Under the pieces are notes generated by a model, which did not search any database, was not told the origin of the DNA, and saw only the letters and a program-made list of their open reading frames with translations. Of a stretch of DNA of 64,000 nt, positions 1 to 9,164 are shown in pieces (positions within the stretch are counted from its first letter, which is position 1; each line of letters starts with the position of its first letter). The stretch lies in assembly GCF_000430825.1 (NCBI RefSeq), contig NZ_KE387263.1, positions 214,200 to 278,199 of the forward strand, in the 5' to 3' direction. This DNA is from Chryseobacterium daeguense DSM 19388 (GTDB taxonomy: Bacteria; Bacteroidota; Bacteroidia; Flavobacteriales; Weeksellaceae). The translations under genes and the position numbers were made by a program.

Positions 1-1900
1 CTTTATTAAAGAAATCATTAGAATTATTAAAATCATCCTGCGCTGCATACGCCGTTCCGATTTCGTATTGAGCATCATCGTAATAATCGGAGCCCGGGTA
101 TTTTGATAAAAGATTCTTAAGGTTGGTAATTTTTGCCTGAGTATCCCCTTTAAACCCTAAAGCCATAGCTTTCTGATATAAGGTATAATCCGTTGCATCC
201 TCATTTTTGTCATAAATAGCGATGGCTTCGTTCAGATTATTATTAGCATAATTAATATCTGCCAGACGAAGTTCCGCATCATTTTTAAACTCAGGTTTTG
301 GATTGGTTAAATATTGCTTAAAATAAGTTTCCGACTGATCAAATTTCTTTGATTTAAAATAAGCATACCCTAAATCATAAGGTAACTGCTGCTTTTCAGG
401 GAAATTTTCGTTAAGCAGTTTTTCATAACGTACAATAGCAGAAGGATAGTTTCCTTTCTGGTAATATACCTGTCCCAGCCAGTATAATGCCCTGTTATTG
501 AATTCTTTATTAATATTAAATCCTAAGCTTCTCAAAAAATACTGTTCTGCTTCATCATAATTTCCTTTGTTGAATTCTTCTGTTCCCAGTAAATAAGATA
601 CTTCCTGATCTACTTTATCAATGTCAGGACTGGAATTTTGAAGCCTGTCGATCGCGTTTAAGGTTTCCTTGTAATTTCCTGAATACAAGTAAGATTTCAC
701 CAAAAGAGACCTCATTTCTGCACCGTTGGCATCATTCGGGTTTTCATTAATATAATTCTGAATTACCGTTGAAGCACTCTCAAACGGGTTTCCGATATCG
801 TAGCTTAACTTTGCATATTGCTCATGCGCCAGTTTTTTAACCTTTGGATCATAATTCATCTGGTAAGACGAGCGGAAAGCAGATAAAGCTTCCTGCTTTT
901 TATCGACCGCCAGATAAGCATTTCCAAGCTGGTAGTAAGCATTTTGAGCCAATGCCGAATTGCTGTTTAACAATTGGTTATAATAAGAAACCGCTTCATC
1001 ATATTTTTTAAGCTGAGCAGCCACAAATCCCATTTCATAAAGGTCATTTTCAGACGGATTCTGCTGAACGCTCAGGTAATCTTTTAAGTGTGGATAAGCA
1101 GAAGTATAATCACCTTTCATGAAATAACTTTCACCGATGATCTTGTGGACTTCAGCTTTATAAGCATCGGAAATATCTTCGTTAAGCAAAGCATTTCCTT
1201 CCGTAATCGCCTTGTCATAATCCTTATCATTGTAATACATCTGCACATAGTACGGACGCACCAGTTTTGAATATTTCGGCTGGTCTTTTACAGAATCAAA
1301 ATACTGGAAAGCTTTGTCATTCTGCCTGTTAGAATAATATAAATGTCCCAGCATATAAGCAATATCTCCTTTTTGAGACTCATCTGCCGTTTTATAAGCT
1401 TCTTCCAGCGCATCAGTAGCCCCTTTGGAGTCCCCCATCATGAATTTCGCATATCCTAATTTCAGGATGTACTGGGTATTTTCTTCTTTTGAAAGCTGAT
1501 ATTGGTTAACCTTTTTTAAAGTTTCCAATGCTTTTTCAAAATCTTTTTTTGCTAAATAATAATCTGCCAGAGGAAGATTAGCCTGAGCAAAATAAGCAGA
1601 ATTAGGGTATTCTTTCATGAAAGCGGTTAACCCTTCTTCGGCATGATTTTTCTGAAGAATCACCCCTATTACGTTATCAAAAAACTGCGCAGCTTCCTTT
1701 CTTGACCTGGACAAATTCTGGTTATAAAAATATTGTCTGGCATACTCGAACTGGGAGGCGTTGTATATTTTGGTCTGGTAAAGATTTTCAGCCAGGTTAA
1801 ACCTGTAATCTTCCTGTTGGGTAAAGTATTGTGACTGTTGTGCATCGGAGATTCCGAAATACAGGACGGCAGTCGCTAGAAGTATTTTTTTTGAGCTCAT
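1..1900 (-). CDS. Tetratricopeptide-repeat protein, truncated by the left window edge
   Basis: Reading down from the ATG at 1900, the protein opens with a short hydrophobic signal peptide (about residues 1-21, ending near SDAQ). The roughly 633 visible residues are then almost entirely paired TPR-type helices. Recurrent signatures include GDIAYMLGHLYY, NAYYQLGNAYLA and LPYDLGYAYF. Such proteins are exported scaffolds for protein-protein contacts in the Bacteroidota envelope. No enzymatic motif is visible. The C-terminus lies outside the window, so full length and any terminal domain are unknown. It is divergent from the permease gene at 2153, with a 252 bp shared spacer. The TPR assignment is firm; the role and partner are not known. 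Confidence 0.85.
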   Translation of the reverse strand, partial: MSSKKILLATAVLYFGISDAQQSQYFTQQEDYRFNLAENLYQTKIYNASQFEYARQYFYNQNLSRSRKEAAQFFDNVIGVILQKNHAEEGLTAFMKEYPNSAYFAQANLPLADYYLAKKDFEKALETLKKVNQYQLSKEENTQYILKLGYAKFMMGDSKGATDALEEAYKTADESQKGDIAYMLGHLYYSNRQNDKAFQYFDSVKDQPKYSKLVRPYYVQMYYNDKDYDKAITEGNALLNEDISDAYKAEVHKIIGESYFMKGDYTSAYPHLKDYLSVQQNPSENDLYEMGFVAAQLKKYDEAVSYYNQLLNSNSALAQNAYYQLGNAYLAVDKKQEALSAFRSSYQMNYDPKVKKLAHEQYAKLSYDIGNPFESASTVIQNYINENPNDANGAEMRSLLVKSYLYSGNYKETLNAIDRLQNSSPDIDKVDQEVSYLLGTEEFNKGNYDEAEQYFLRSLGFNINKEFNNRALYWLGQVYYQKGNYPSAIVRYEKLLNENFPEKQQLPYDLGYAYFKSKKFDQSETYFKQYLTNPKPEFKNDAELRLADINYANNNLNEAIAIYDKNEDATDYTLYQKAMALGFKGDTQAKITNLKNLLSKYPGSDYYDDAQYEIGTAYAAQDDFNNSNDFFNK

Positions 1901-2116
1901 TAATTTAAATTTTAAAATGTTTAGGCCTTGAAATGATGGTCTGTATATTTTAAATTTTAGGGTGGAATTTATCCACAATTTATCAACGAAAATATCGAAA
2001 AGATATTGTATATACAAGCCTTTTAACATATTGTTAGTATGTGGATTATTTTTTAATAGTTATTAACTTTCTTCTAAGAAATTTTAAGAAAATATTAATT
2101 ATTTAGCAGAAATAAT

Positions 2117-2124
2117 TACATTTG
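2117..2124 (+). promoter_or_regulatory. Probable -7 element of the permease gene
   Basis: TACATTTG matches the flavobacterial -7 consensus TAnnTTTG and lies 28 bp before the ATG at 2153. I do not see a convincing TTTG -33 box at the usual spacing, so this rests on one element. Confidence 0.4.
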
Positions 2125-2152
2125 TTTTTTTCAAATCAAATATAGACATTGA

Positions 2153-3823
2153 ATGAATCAACTTTTTAGAAGGAAAAACTATTCAGAAACAGATACATCT
2201 ACCCATCTATTGAGGGTTTTAGGTGTTTGGGATATTGTATTTTTTGGTATTGCGGCGATTATTGGTGCAGGAAGCTTCAGCAGTTTGGGAGAAGCCGTTT
2301 TCAGAGGGGGTCCCGGTGTTATTTTACTATATTTGATCTGCGGTTTTGCATGTGGTTTTACGGCACTTTGCTATGCAGAATTTGCCAGTAGAATTCCTAC
2401 TGCCGGCTCAGCTTACACTTATGCATATGCCAGTTTTGGTGAATTAATCGCCTGGATTATCGGCTGGGCGCTGATTATGGAATACTCCTTCGGAAATATA
2501 TATGTAGCTTTCTCCTGGTCAGACTATTTCACCAGCTTTCTGGAACGCCTCGGAATGCATATTCCCGATTACTTAACCTGCAGTTACACCGAAGCTAAAA
2601 AAGCTTTCAGAAACGGTTCTGAAAACATGGAGCTGCTTAACGCTTGGAACAACGCTCCACTGATCGGTAACCTGAAATTCATTGTTGATATCCCGGCTTT
2701 GGTTATCAACGGGTTAATTACCTGGTTATGCTATATTGGTGTTAAGGAAAGTAAAAACTTTAACAATTCACTGGTGATTCTAAAGCTGGCTGTTATTGTT
2801 TTAGTAATATTAGTTGGTTTTGCTTACATTAATACAGATAACTGGACGCCCGTAAACCCAGAAACTCAGGTCGCTTCTTTCATGCCGAATGGCTTTGCCG
2901 GAGTGATGAGTGCCGTTTCCGGAGTTTTCTTTGCTTATATAGGTTTTGATGCATTAAGCGTCCTTTCCGAAGAAACAAAAGATCCTCAGAAAACACTGCC
3001 GAAAGGGATGATTATTTCTTTGGTTCTGTGTACATTCATTTATATTGCGTTAACCTTAGTGTTAACCGGAATGGTTGATTACAGAAAGTTCGATGGTGTG
3101 GGAGATCCTCTTTCCTTTATTTTCGAAAAAACTAATGCAAATGTAGCCTGGATGGAGCTTGTTGTTTCTTTTGTGGCAATTGTAGCGATTACTACCGTAT
3201 TATTGGTTTTCCAGATGGGGCAGCCGAGAATATGGTATGCCATGAGCCGTGACGGACTGATGCCAAAGAAATTCCAGGAGGTCCATCCAAAATACAAAAC
3301 TCCTTCATTTGCTACTATTATCACAGGTATCGTTGTAGGAATTCCCATTTTATTTACAGATAAAACATTCATCCTTGATTTTACGAGTATCGGGACTATT
3401 TTCGCTTTCGTGCTTGTTTGCGCCGGGGTTTTGATGCTTCCTGCCAAAGAAAAGATCAAGGGAAGATTCCACCTTCCTTATATTAATGGTAAATTTATTT
3501 TTCCTCTTATTTTTATCGGCGGATTGGTATTTTTCTATTTCTGGCAGCCTGACTTTTTCCATAATTTAATGGACTGGAAAGATGCTGATGAAGGCGAATT
3601 CAGAGCTTCAATGTTCTTTTTTATTTTAATTAATCTCGTTCTATGTATCGTAACTTTTATTAAAAACCTTTCATTAATTCCTTTAATAGGATTAAGCTCA
3701 TGCTTATACCTTCTTACCGGAATGAGCCATGAAAACTGGTTCTGGTTTGGGTTATGGTTTGCAGTAGGACTGGTAATCTATTTCTGTTACGGCTACAGAA
3801 ACAGTAAGCTCGGAAAATCATAA
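2153..3823 (+). CDS. APC-superfamily amino-acid permease (cationic amino-acid transporter type)
   Basis: This is a 556-residue integral membrane protein with about 12-14 hydrophobic segments spread over its whole length. The first helix carries the APC glycine signature (GIAAIIGAGSFSSLGEA, about residues 32-48). It is followed by the conserved YAEFASRIPTAGSAYTYAY stretch (about 93-111) characteristic of CAT-type permeases. Later it has the family segment around AYIGFDALSVLSEETKDPQK (about 260-280). The family imports amino acids by proton- or gradient-driven transport across the inner membrane; the substrate cannot be read from sequence. The gene stands alone, with its own -7 element upstream and a hairpin plus T-run after it. 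Confidence 0.88.
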   Translation: MNQLFRRKNYSETDTSTHLLRVLGVWDIVFFGIAAIIGAGSFSSLGEAVFRGGPGVILLYLICGFACGFTALCYAEFASRIPTAGSAYTYAYASFGELIAWIIGWALIMEYSFGNIYVAFSWSDYFTSFLERLGMHIPDYLTCSYTEAKKAFRNGSENMELLNAWNNAPLIGNLKFIVDIPALVINGLITWLCYIGVKESKNFNNSLVILKLAVIVLVILVGFAYINTDNWTPVNPETQVASFMPNGFAGVMSAVSGVFFAYIGFDALSVLSEETKDPQKTLPKGMIISLVLCTFIYIALTLVLTGMVDYRKFDGVGDPLSFIFEKTNANVAWMELVVSFVAIVAITTVLLVFQMGQPRIWYAMSRDGLMPKKFQEVHPKYKTPSFATIITGIVVGIPILFTDKTFILDFTSIGTIFAFVLVCAGVLMLPAKEKIKGRFHLPYINGKFIFPLIFIGGLVFFYFWQPDFFHNLMDWKDADEGEFRASMFFFILINLVLCIVTFIKNLSLIPLIGLSSCLYLLTGMSHENWFWFGLWFAVGLVIYFCYGYRNSKLGKS

Positions 3824-3843
3824 GAAATATTATTTTTAATATA

Positions 3844-3885
3844 GAAAGGCAAAATTGTTAACCGCAGTTTTGTCTTTTTTATTTT
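3844..3885 (+). terminator. Rho-independent terminator after the permease
   Basis: AAGGCAAAA pairs with TTTTGTCTT (one G-T pair) around a short loop, followed by a run of T. It begins about 20 bp after the permease stop. Confidence 0.6.
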
Positions 3886-3942
3886 GGTTAAACTTTGGCG
3901 AAATTATTGCTTAACTTTTTAATAACTTAACTAATACACGCC

Positions 3943-4278
3943 ATGTCAGAAAGAATAAAAACATTCAAAGAATTTTACCAGTTTTATTTAACCGAGCACA
4001 GTAAAATGGGGACAAGGATTTTTCATTTTATAGGAACTTTGCTTGTCTTTGTGGTTATAGGATATGTTATCAGCTCCGGGAAAGAAAGATTTTTATGGTA
4101 CATTCCGATTTTCGGCTATGGATTTGCCTGGTTCAGCCATGCAGTAATTGAAAAGAATAAACCTGCTACTTTTAAATATCCGCTTTGGTCTTTGATATCA
4201 GATTTCAGGTTATTTTTTGAATTACTGATCGGCAAGCAGAAATTTACCGGGATTCCAAAGCAAAAACCAGTGGAATGA
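3943..4278 (+). CDS. Mpo1-like (DUF962) membrane protein
   Basis: This is a 111-residue protein with two hydrophobic segments (about residues 28-46 and 53-70). It shows the DUF962/Mpo1 pattern: an N-terminal YLTEHSKMGTRIFHFIGT stretch containing two of the conserved histidines, and a later GYGFAWFSHAVIEKNKPATF followed by PLWSLISDFRLF. Yeast Mpo1 is an Fe(II)-dependent dioxygenase acting on 2-hydroxy fatty acids. The conserved histidines are present, so a similar lipid oxidation is possible, but bacterial members are largely uncharacterised. The gene is monocistronic, bounded upstream by the permease terminator and downstream by the palindrome at 4356. Confidence 0.8.
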   Translation: MSERIKTFKEFYQFYLTEHSKMGTRIFHFIGTLLVFVVIGYVISSGKERFLWYIPIFGYGFAWFSHAVIEKNKPATFKYPLWSLISDFRLFFELLIGKQKFTGIPKQKPVE

Positions 4279-4355
4279 GGACTGTTTAAGGTTTAAGATT
4301 TTGAGTTTAAAATTTAGGGCTTACTCTAAAATCCAAACAAGATTATTATAAAAAA

Positions 4356-4390
4356 GTTTCGGCGGGTTTGCAAAGCAAACCCGCCGAAAC
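4356..4390. terminator. 16-bp perfect GC-rich hairpin between convergent genes
   Basis: Arms GTTTCGGCGGGTTTGC and its exact complement flank an AAA loop. It sits between the ends of the Mpo1-like gene and the DUF3857 gene, so it may terminate both. The arm shares GTTTCGGCGGG with the hairpin at 58337. Confidence 0.65.
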
Positions 4391-4440
4391 TTTATCCTCA
4401 ATTCAAAGTTTAAACAATAAACTTTAAACACAAACCAAAA

Positions 4441-6462
4441 TTACTTAAATCGTTTTTTAAAATTAAATTTAAGCATATTCATCAATCCCGGTTCTATGAT
4501 GTCTATTCCCAGACCAAAGTTACTGTCGGCAATAGTATGATGATTAGACCTGAAGGTTTCGAACTCATCCTTCGGAATCTCAAGATTAACTAATGGATTA
4601 AATTCGATGTAAACCGTCGCTCCGTTTTTGGTGATTTTTTTACGGCTGGTAAAATCAAAATACGGGTTTTTGATTGAGCTTTCCTGCGCGGTATATTTTT
4701 CATCCGTATCAATTTTTTGATCCGTATAAAGGTTGATTTCATACTTTTCACTATCGAAATTATGCCAGAAAGGAAGATCCTTATGAATAAAATCCCGCGC
4801 GCTGGCTTTCACTACGTTTCGGTCAAAATACATTAGGAATCTGTTATTTCTTGGATCAGTATAATATGGATTTTCAACCGTGGACTGATACTGAATCTTA
4901 AACTCATTCAGCTTTTTATCATCACTTATAATGTCTATTACAGCGTCTTTAAAGATATTCCTGATATCCGTTCCATTCCTGTCATTCGAGTAGTTCAGGC
5001 TGTAAAAAAGGAAATTATTCCAGCTGTCCACCACTTCCCTTTTGTTGGTATTTTTAAAATATCTTCGCATCGCATTTGCCCGGTTTCCTTTGTAGGTTGT
5101 GGTCAAAACCAGCTTTCCCGTAGAATTTTGAGCATTAAATTCCACCTTTTCATCAATACAGAAATAAGGATATTTGTAAGGTTTTCTTTCCTTCAGTTCC
5201 TGATCAGGCCTTACTTCAAGATAATGCATGAAATAGATAAAGCCACGGTTTTCAAGCAGCCCAAATTCATCTCGGATTGTGGCATCCACGAAATATTCTT
5301 CACCATTATGCCTGATTTTAACAATAACATGATTGAATGTAAGCAAAGAAGGCAAATAATATTTAATATAAAAATCTGTGTGGAAATTCACCAGAACAAT
5401 AGAAGAATCTACCCCAATATAATCAAGAATTACCTTCAGCAAAACAGATTTCGCTTTACAGTCGCCCTGCTTGTTCTCATAAGTAATGGAAGGCTCCTGC
5501 GGTTTGTGACCATTCATTTCATCAGCATTAAAAATATAGTAAATATTATTCTGAACATATTCTATTGCAAACTGAATTTTTTCATCCAGATCAGAAATTA
5601 AGTCTAATTTTTCTACCAGGTTTGGTGCATATTCAGGCAAAGAAGCTTTGTTGAAAATTTCTTCGTAAATAGGAGCAATATAGTTCGAAAGTTCCTTCCA
5701 GCTGCTTTCTGTGGCGAAGTCTATGTATGGGAAAATCTCACGGTTGGCATCTACCGGATTAATGTAATTTTTTTCTTCAAAAACAAACTTTTCTCCTTTA
5801 TTCAAATAATGAACTTCCGGTTCCAAAACATCTCCATTCTCATTTCTGAAGAACGTTTTCTTGTAGGCAATCGTTTGCTCCCGGTCATTGATGAAAGTAA
5901 ATTTGTAGCTTCCGTAAGCCCAATAATTATCGGGACTTACCCACACATATTTTGAGAATTCTTTCCTTAAAAAATCACGGTCTGTAAAAGCTTTTACTCT
6001 GGAATCTTCCAAAATCAAAATATCATTAAGGCGTAAATCTTTAATGGTAATATTAATCTTCTTATTGCTGCTTAAGATACCTCCGCTGCTTTGGTTTTCA
6101 CTGTCCAGCACTTTAATTTTCATATCCGGAATTTTATCTACCAAAACCCCATCCCTTAAAACACTGATTCTGTGAATATTATACACCTCATTTTCTTCCA
6201 CCACAATGTCCATCACCGAAGCTCTTTCAAGGTTTGAAGGTTCATTGAGAGTGTAAGCCATGCAGACATATTCGTTGTTTTCTGTATTGCTGGTGTAGTA
6301 TTTTTTATCTAAAAAATAGCAGTAATCTCTTCCTTCACTGATCTGTTTTTTTGCAAAATCGGAATCTTTTATTCTTTCTATAAGCTCAAAATCCTCAATA
6401 TTCCCAGCCCACGACGAAGTTTTTTCAATTTTATAATTTTCCGCCTCTACTTGATTATCCAT
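4441..6462 (-). CDS. DUF3857 / transglutaminase-like protein without signal peptide
   Basis: This 673-residue protein combines an N-terminal beta-rich DUF3857-type region (roughly residues 50-230) with a central transglutaminase-like fold. The papain-like triad is visible: Cys335 in QGDCKAKS, His378 in FNHVIVKI and Asp393 in FVDATI. The C-terminal third (about 430-673) is another beta-rich region. The family is abundant in Bacteroidota and usually exported; its substrates are unknown. Here the N-terminus (MDNQVEAENYKIEK) is hydrophilic with no signal peptide, so the product appears cytoplasmic or leaves by another route. I found no better upstream start, because the spacer contains in-frame stops. 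It is convergent with the Mpo1-like gene and divergent from the DUF4377 pair. Confidence 0.82.
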   Translation of the reverse strand: MDNQVEAENYKIEKTSSWAGNIEDFELIERIKDSDFAKKQISEGRDYCYFLDKKYYTSNTENNEYVCMAYTLNEPSNLERASVMDIVVEENEVYNIHRISVLRDGVLVDKIPDMKIKVLDSENQSSGGILSSNKKINITIKDLRLNDILILEDSRVKAFTDRDFLRKEFSKYVWVSPDNYWAYGSYKFTFINDREQTIAYKKTFFRNENGDVLEPEVHYLNKGEKFVFEEKNYINPVDANREIFPYIDFATESSWKELSNYIAPIYEEIFNKASLPEYAPNLVEKLDLISDLDEKIQFAIEYVQNNIYYIFNADEMNGHKPQEPSITYENKQGDCKAKSVLLKVILDYIGVDSSIVLVNFHTDFYIKYYLPSLLTFNHVIVKIRHNGEEYFVDATIRDEFGLLENRGFIYFMHYLEVRPDQELKERKPYKYPYFCIDEKVEFNAQNSTGKLVLTTTYKGNRANAMRRYFKNTNKREVVDSWNNFLFYSLNYSNDRNGTDIRNIFKDAVIDIISDDKKLNEFKIQYQSTVENPYYTDPRNNRFLMYFDRNVVKASARDFIHKDLPFWHNFDSEKYEINLYTDQKIDTDEKYTAQESSIKNPYFDFTSRKKITKNGATVYIEFNPLVNLEIPKDEFETFRSNHHTIADSNFGLGIDIIEPGLMNMLKFNFKKRFK

Positions 6463-6608
6463 ACTTTATTTCGTTATTAATGTTTATTTGGTAAAAAAAA
6501 TTGAAGGTTCAAATTAATTAAATTAAAAATAAAAAACAATAGAAAAACTACTGTATGACCAAGTATACTTCGGCACAATAATTGGTTTTTTAAGTTGAAA
6601 ATCATGTT

Positions 6609-6956
6609 ATGATAAGTTTATCAGCTACTTTAAAAAAAATAATTACGCTTGCAGGAATAGCTGTATTAGTACAGTGTACAACCGCCAATACCGCATCATC
6701 CGGAACAGAACAGACATTAATTGTAGGCCCTAAAACCCGCGACTGCACCGGAATAGCTCCCATGAAATGCCTGCAGATAAAAGAAAAACCAACAGATAAC
6801 TGGACCATTTTTTACAGCAATATCGCAGGCTTCACTTATGAGCCGGGATTTGAATATGTTTTAAAAGTAAGAACAGAAAAAATTGCCAATCCTCCCGCTG
6901 ACGGCTCTTCCATATCATATACACTGGTAAAGCAGGTATCCAAGACAAAGAAATAA
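6609..6956 (+). CDS. DUF4377 small lipoprotein-like protein
   Basis: The product has 115 residues. The N-terminus has two lysines, a hydrophobic stretch and Cys23 in LVQC. This resembles a lipobox, although Gln before the Cys is unusual. The mature part carries the DUF4377 signature GPKTRDCTGIAPMKC, then DNWTIFY and GFTYEPGFEYVLKV. Two conserved cysteines (in DCTG and MKC) probably form a disulphide in the periplasm. The function is unknown; the domain often accompanies META/HslJ-type proteins. A second DUF4377 gene follows after 22 bp, suggesting a co-transcribed tandem duplicate. Confidence 0.75.
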   Translation: MISLSATLKKIITLAGIAVLVQCTTANTASSGTEQTLIVGPKTRDCTGIAPMKCLQIKEKPTDNWTIFYSNIAGFTYEPGFEYVLKVRTEKIANPPADGSSISYTLVKQVSKTKK

Positions 6957-6978
6957 TTTAATTCAAAATAAAAAAACG

Positions 6979-7344
6979 ATGAAAAAAATGTTATTGTGCG
7001 GTCTTCTGATGACTTCAGTAATTGCTTTTGCTCAGGAGGAAGCTCCAAAAAACCCTAATCTTAAAAAGGTATCCAAGTCGGTAACTTCAACAAAAACGAT
7101 GATTATCGGCCCGAAAAGACTACAATGCATCGGTATCATGCAGACCGGCGACTGCTACCAGGTAAAGCAGGACAAGAACCAGAAAAACTGGGAAAGTTTC
7201 CCGTATGCAATCAAAGGATTCAAACATGTTGAGGGATATGAATATGTGATCAGCGTAAAGGTGGTTCCTTCAAAAGAGGCTCTGGAAGGCGCAAAAGAAG
7301 ATTATATTTATCTTAAAACTATTTCTAAAAAGAAAGTGAAATAA
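6979..7344 (+). CDS. DUF4377 secreted protein, second of a tandem pair
   Basis: The product has 121 residues, with a classical signal peptide (MKKMLLCGLLMTSVIAFAQ, cleavage about residue 19). The mature domain repeats the DUF4377 pattern of the gene before it: GPKRLQCIGIMQTGDCYQVK, then GFKHVEGYEYVISVKV. The copies differ in sorting: the first looks lipid-anchored, this one soluble and periplasmic or secreted. A strong terminator follows within 10 bp. Function unknown; the pair probably arose by duplication. Confidence 0.75.
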   Translation: MKKMLLCGLLMTSVIAFAQEEAPKNPNLKKVSKSVTSTKTMIIGPKRLQCIGIMQTGDCYQVKQDKNQKNWESFPYAIKGFKHVEGYEYVISVKVVPSKEALEGAKEDYIYLKTISKKKVK

Positions 7345-7350
7345 TAAAAA

Positions 7351-7376
7351 AACCTCCGGCTGGAGGTTTTTTTTGT
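7351..7376. terminator. Bidirectional terminator
   Basis: AACCTCC / GGAGGTT stem with a GGCT loop, with a T-run on the + side and A-run (T-run on the - strand) on the other. It lies directly between the stop codons of the DUF4377 gene and the SPFH gene. Confidence 0.85.
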
Positions 7377-8324
7377 TTACATATTGCTTTTGTGCTCATG
7401 CTCGGGGGAAGGTTTGGGATAATTCCCTTTTGTAACTTCACCTACGGTATTTGCAGTAGTCATAGCCACTACCAGGTCATTCAGCATATTGCTTGCCGCA
7501 GTCGGCGAATTCGGGAGTAAAACGAGATTACTCCTATTACTCGCACCCACAGAATGCAGCGTGTCATAATGCTGTGTAACCACAATCAGAGCCGAGGCTT
7601 CGTGAGAGTTTATATCAACATTATTCAGCATTCTTACGGATTCTTCAAGACCTTTTGCAATTTCTCTCCTCTGATCTGCAATACCTTGTCCCTGCAGTTT
7701 TTTAGATTCAGCTTCTGCTTTTGCAACCGCCACAATCCTGATTCTCTGTGCCTCAGATTCGTACTCTGCCGCTGTTTTTTCTCTTTCTGCCGCGTTAATC
7801 CTGTTCATTGCATGTTTTACCTGTTCGTCAGGATCAATATCGGTTACCAATGCCTTGATAATATCGTAGCCATAGCTTTGCATGGCTTCCTGCAGCTCTC
7901 CTTTTACAGCAATTGCAATGTCGTCTTTTTTTACAAAAACATCATCCAGCTTCAGCTTCGGAACTTCGGCTCTTACCACATCGAAAACATAGGATGTAAT
8001 CTGATTTTCAGGGTTTTCCAAACGATAATAAGCGTCTCCTACCTGCGTTCTGATTACCTGGTACTGAACGGAAATTTTCATTTTAATAAAAACATTGTCC
8101 AAAGTTTTGGTATCAATCATTACATCCAGCTGCTGGATTCTCAGGTTCAATCTTTTCGCGATCTGATCAATGATCGGAAGCTTCAGATGCAGGCCGGAAT
8201 GCTTTACTCCATGAAATTTCCCGAAACGTTCAATAATAGCCGCTGTCTCTTGTTTTACTACAAAAAACGAGGCGAAGAAAATAATTAGCCCAATAAAAAT
8301 TACGGGCGCCAGAAACAAACTCAT
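7377..8324 (-). CDS. SPFH/Band 7 (stomatin-like) membrane protein
   Basis: This 315-residue protein has one N-terminal membrane segment (about residues 3-23). It is followed by a Band 7/SPFH domain (about 24-180): ETAAIIERFGKFHGV, then the PIIDQIAKRLNLR stretch and a RAEVPKLKLDDVF block. A helical coiled-coil region rich in Ala and Glu follows (about 180-245). The tail is His- and Glu-rich. Family members form large oligomeric membrane rings that organise membrane microdomains and modulate proteases. No NfeD partner gene is adjacent, so its partner is not evident here. The gene appears monocistronic and ends at a shared bidirectional terminator. Confidence 0.9.
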   Translation of the reverse strand: MSLFLAPVIFIGLIIFFASFFVVKQETAAIIERFGKFHGVKHSGLHLKLPIIDQIAKRLNLRIQQLDVMIDTKTLDNVFIKMKISVQYQVIRTQVGDAYYRLENPENQITSYVFDVVRAEVPKLKLDDVFVKKDDIAIAVKGELQEAMQSYGYDIIKALVTDIDPDEQVKHAMNRINAAEREKTAAEYESEAQRIRIVAVAKAEAESKKLQGQGIADQRREIAKGLEESVRMLNNVDINSHEASALIVVTQHYDTLHSVGASNRSNLVLLPNSPTAASNMLNDLVVAMTTANTVGEVTKGNYPKPSPEHEHKSNM

Positions 8325-8519
8325 AGCTTTAATTTTTTTTAATGTGTCGTAATAATTTTTGTTTTGTTAAAAAACACTTATCAACTGTGTCTCCTTAAAT
8401 ATAATAAAAATAATTGAGTAAAGATCTCAGGAATTTGAGGGGAAAGTCAGATATAGCTACCATGCAGGTTAACTTCCGGCCCGGATTCTTCAATTTAACC
8501 AACTTTAAAAGAAAAACCT

Positions 8520-8527
8520 TAATTTTG
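8520..8527 (+). promoter_or_regulatory. Probable -7 element of the Crp/Fnr gene
   Basis: TAATTTTG matches TAnnTTTG and is 17 bp before the ATG at 8544. No clear -33 box is present. Confidence 0.4.
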
Positions 8528-8543
8528 AGTATAGATTATTCTT

Positions 8544-9125
8544 ATGACCGATGCCAAAGAAATCCTTAAACAGCATATTTTAAAATTCATCTCTGTAAAT
8601 GATGAACAGCTTGATTATGTTTTCTCCCATTTCGAAATAATCAATTTAAAAAAAGGACAAAGCCTGATTTCTGAAGGAGATTTTATAGATCATGAATATT
8701 TCGTGCTGGATGGCTGTCTGAAAGCATTTTATTTTAATGATAATATGAAAATGTTTATCCTGCAGTTTGCCATGCCGACATGGTGGGTCACCGATTTTGA
8801 TGCGCTTTATAATAAGACCAGAGCCACCATTAATGTAGACTGCATTAGCAATGCCCGAATTTTATCACTTTCAAACGAAAACAGGGAAAAAATCTGCCGT
8901 GAACTTCATGAGCTGGAGTATTTTTTCAGATGGAGAACCAATAAAGGTTACGTCGCCCTGCAGAAACGTCTGCTTTCATTTATGGATAATGATGCAAAAT
9001 TCAGGTATGAAGAACTATTGTCATTATATCCGCAGCTTTATAACCTTGTTCCGAAGCATCTGATTGCCGCCTATCTTGGAGTTACCAGGGAAACCTTAAG
9101 CAGACTTCATCAATCTAAATCCTAA
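8544..9125 (+). CDS. Crp/Fnr-family transcriptional regulator
   Basis: This 193-residue protein has an N-terminal cyclic-nucleotide-binding-type beta-barrel (about residues 20-115, with LKKGQSLISEGDFIDHEYFVLDG split over 36-58) and a C-terminal helix-turn-helix. The recognition helix region HLIAAYLGVTRETLSRLHQ has the E-x-x-S-R pattern that in FNR contacts TTGAT half-sites. There is no Fnr-type N-terminal cysteine cluster, so oxygen sensing by a 4Fe-4S cluster is not supported. The downstream operon at 9235 has a GTGAT-N4-ATCAC palindrome in its promoter, which fits this DNA-binding type. It probably controls that operon; this is inference from position and motif. Confidence 0.88.
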   Translation: MTDAKEILKQHILKFISVNDEQLDYVFSHFEIINLKKGQSLISEGDFIDHEYFVLDGCLKAFYFNDNMKMFILQFAMPTWWVTDFDALYNKTRATINVDCISNARILSLSNENREKICRELHELEYFFRWRTNKGYVALQKRLLSFMDNDAKFRYEELLSLYPQLYNLVPKHLIAAYLGVTRETLSRLHQSKS

Positions 9126-9164
9126 CTTAAACCAACAACCTAAATCTTAATCTCAGCCTTAATT

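Noticed and set aside
5128..5601. 157-codon open frame on + inside the DUF3857 gene
   Set aside because: Antisense shadow of a well-supported gene; no start context and an odd residue composition.
7554..8288. 244-codon open frame on + inside the SPFH gene
   Set aside because: It is the antisense shadow of the SPFH/Band 7 gene; the composition is Cys- and Phe-rich with no homology or leader.
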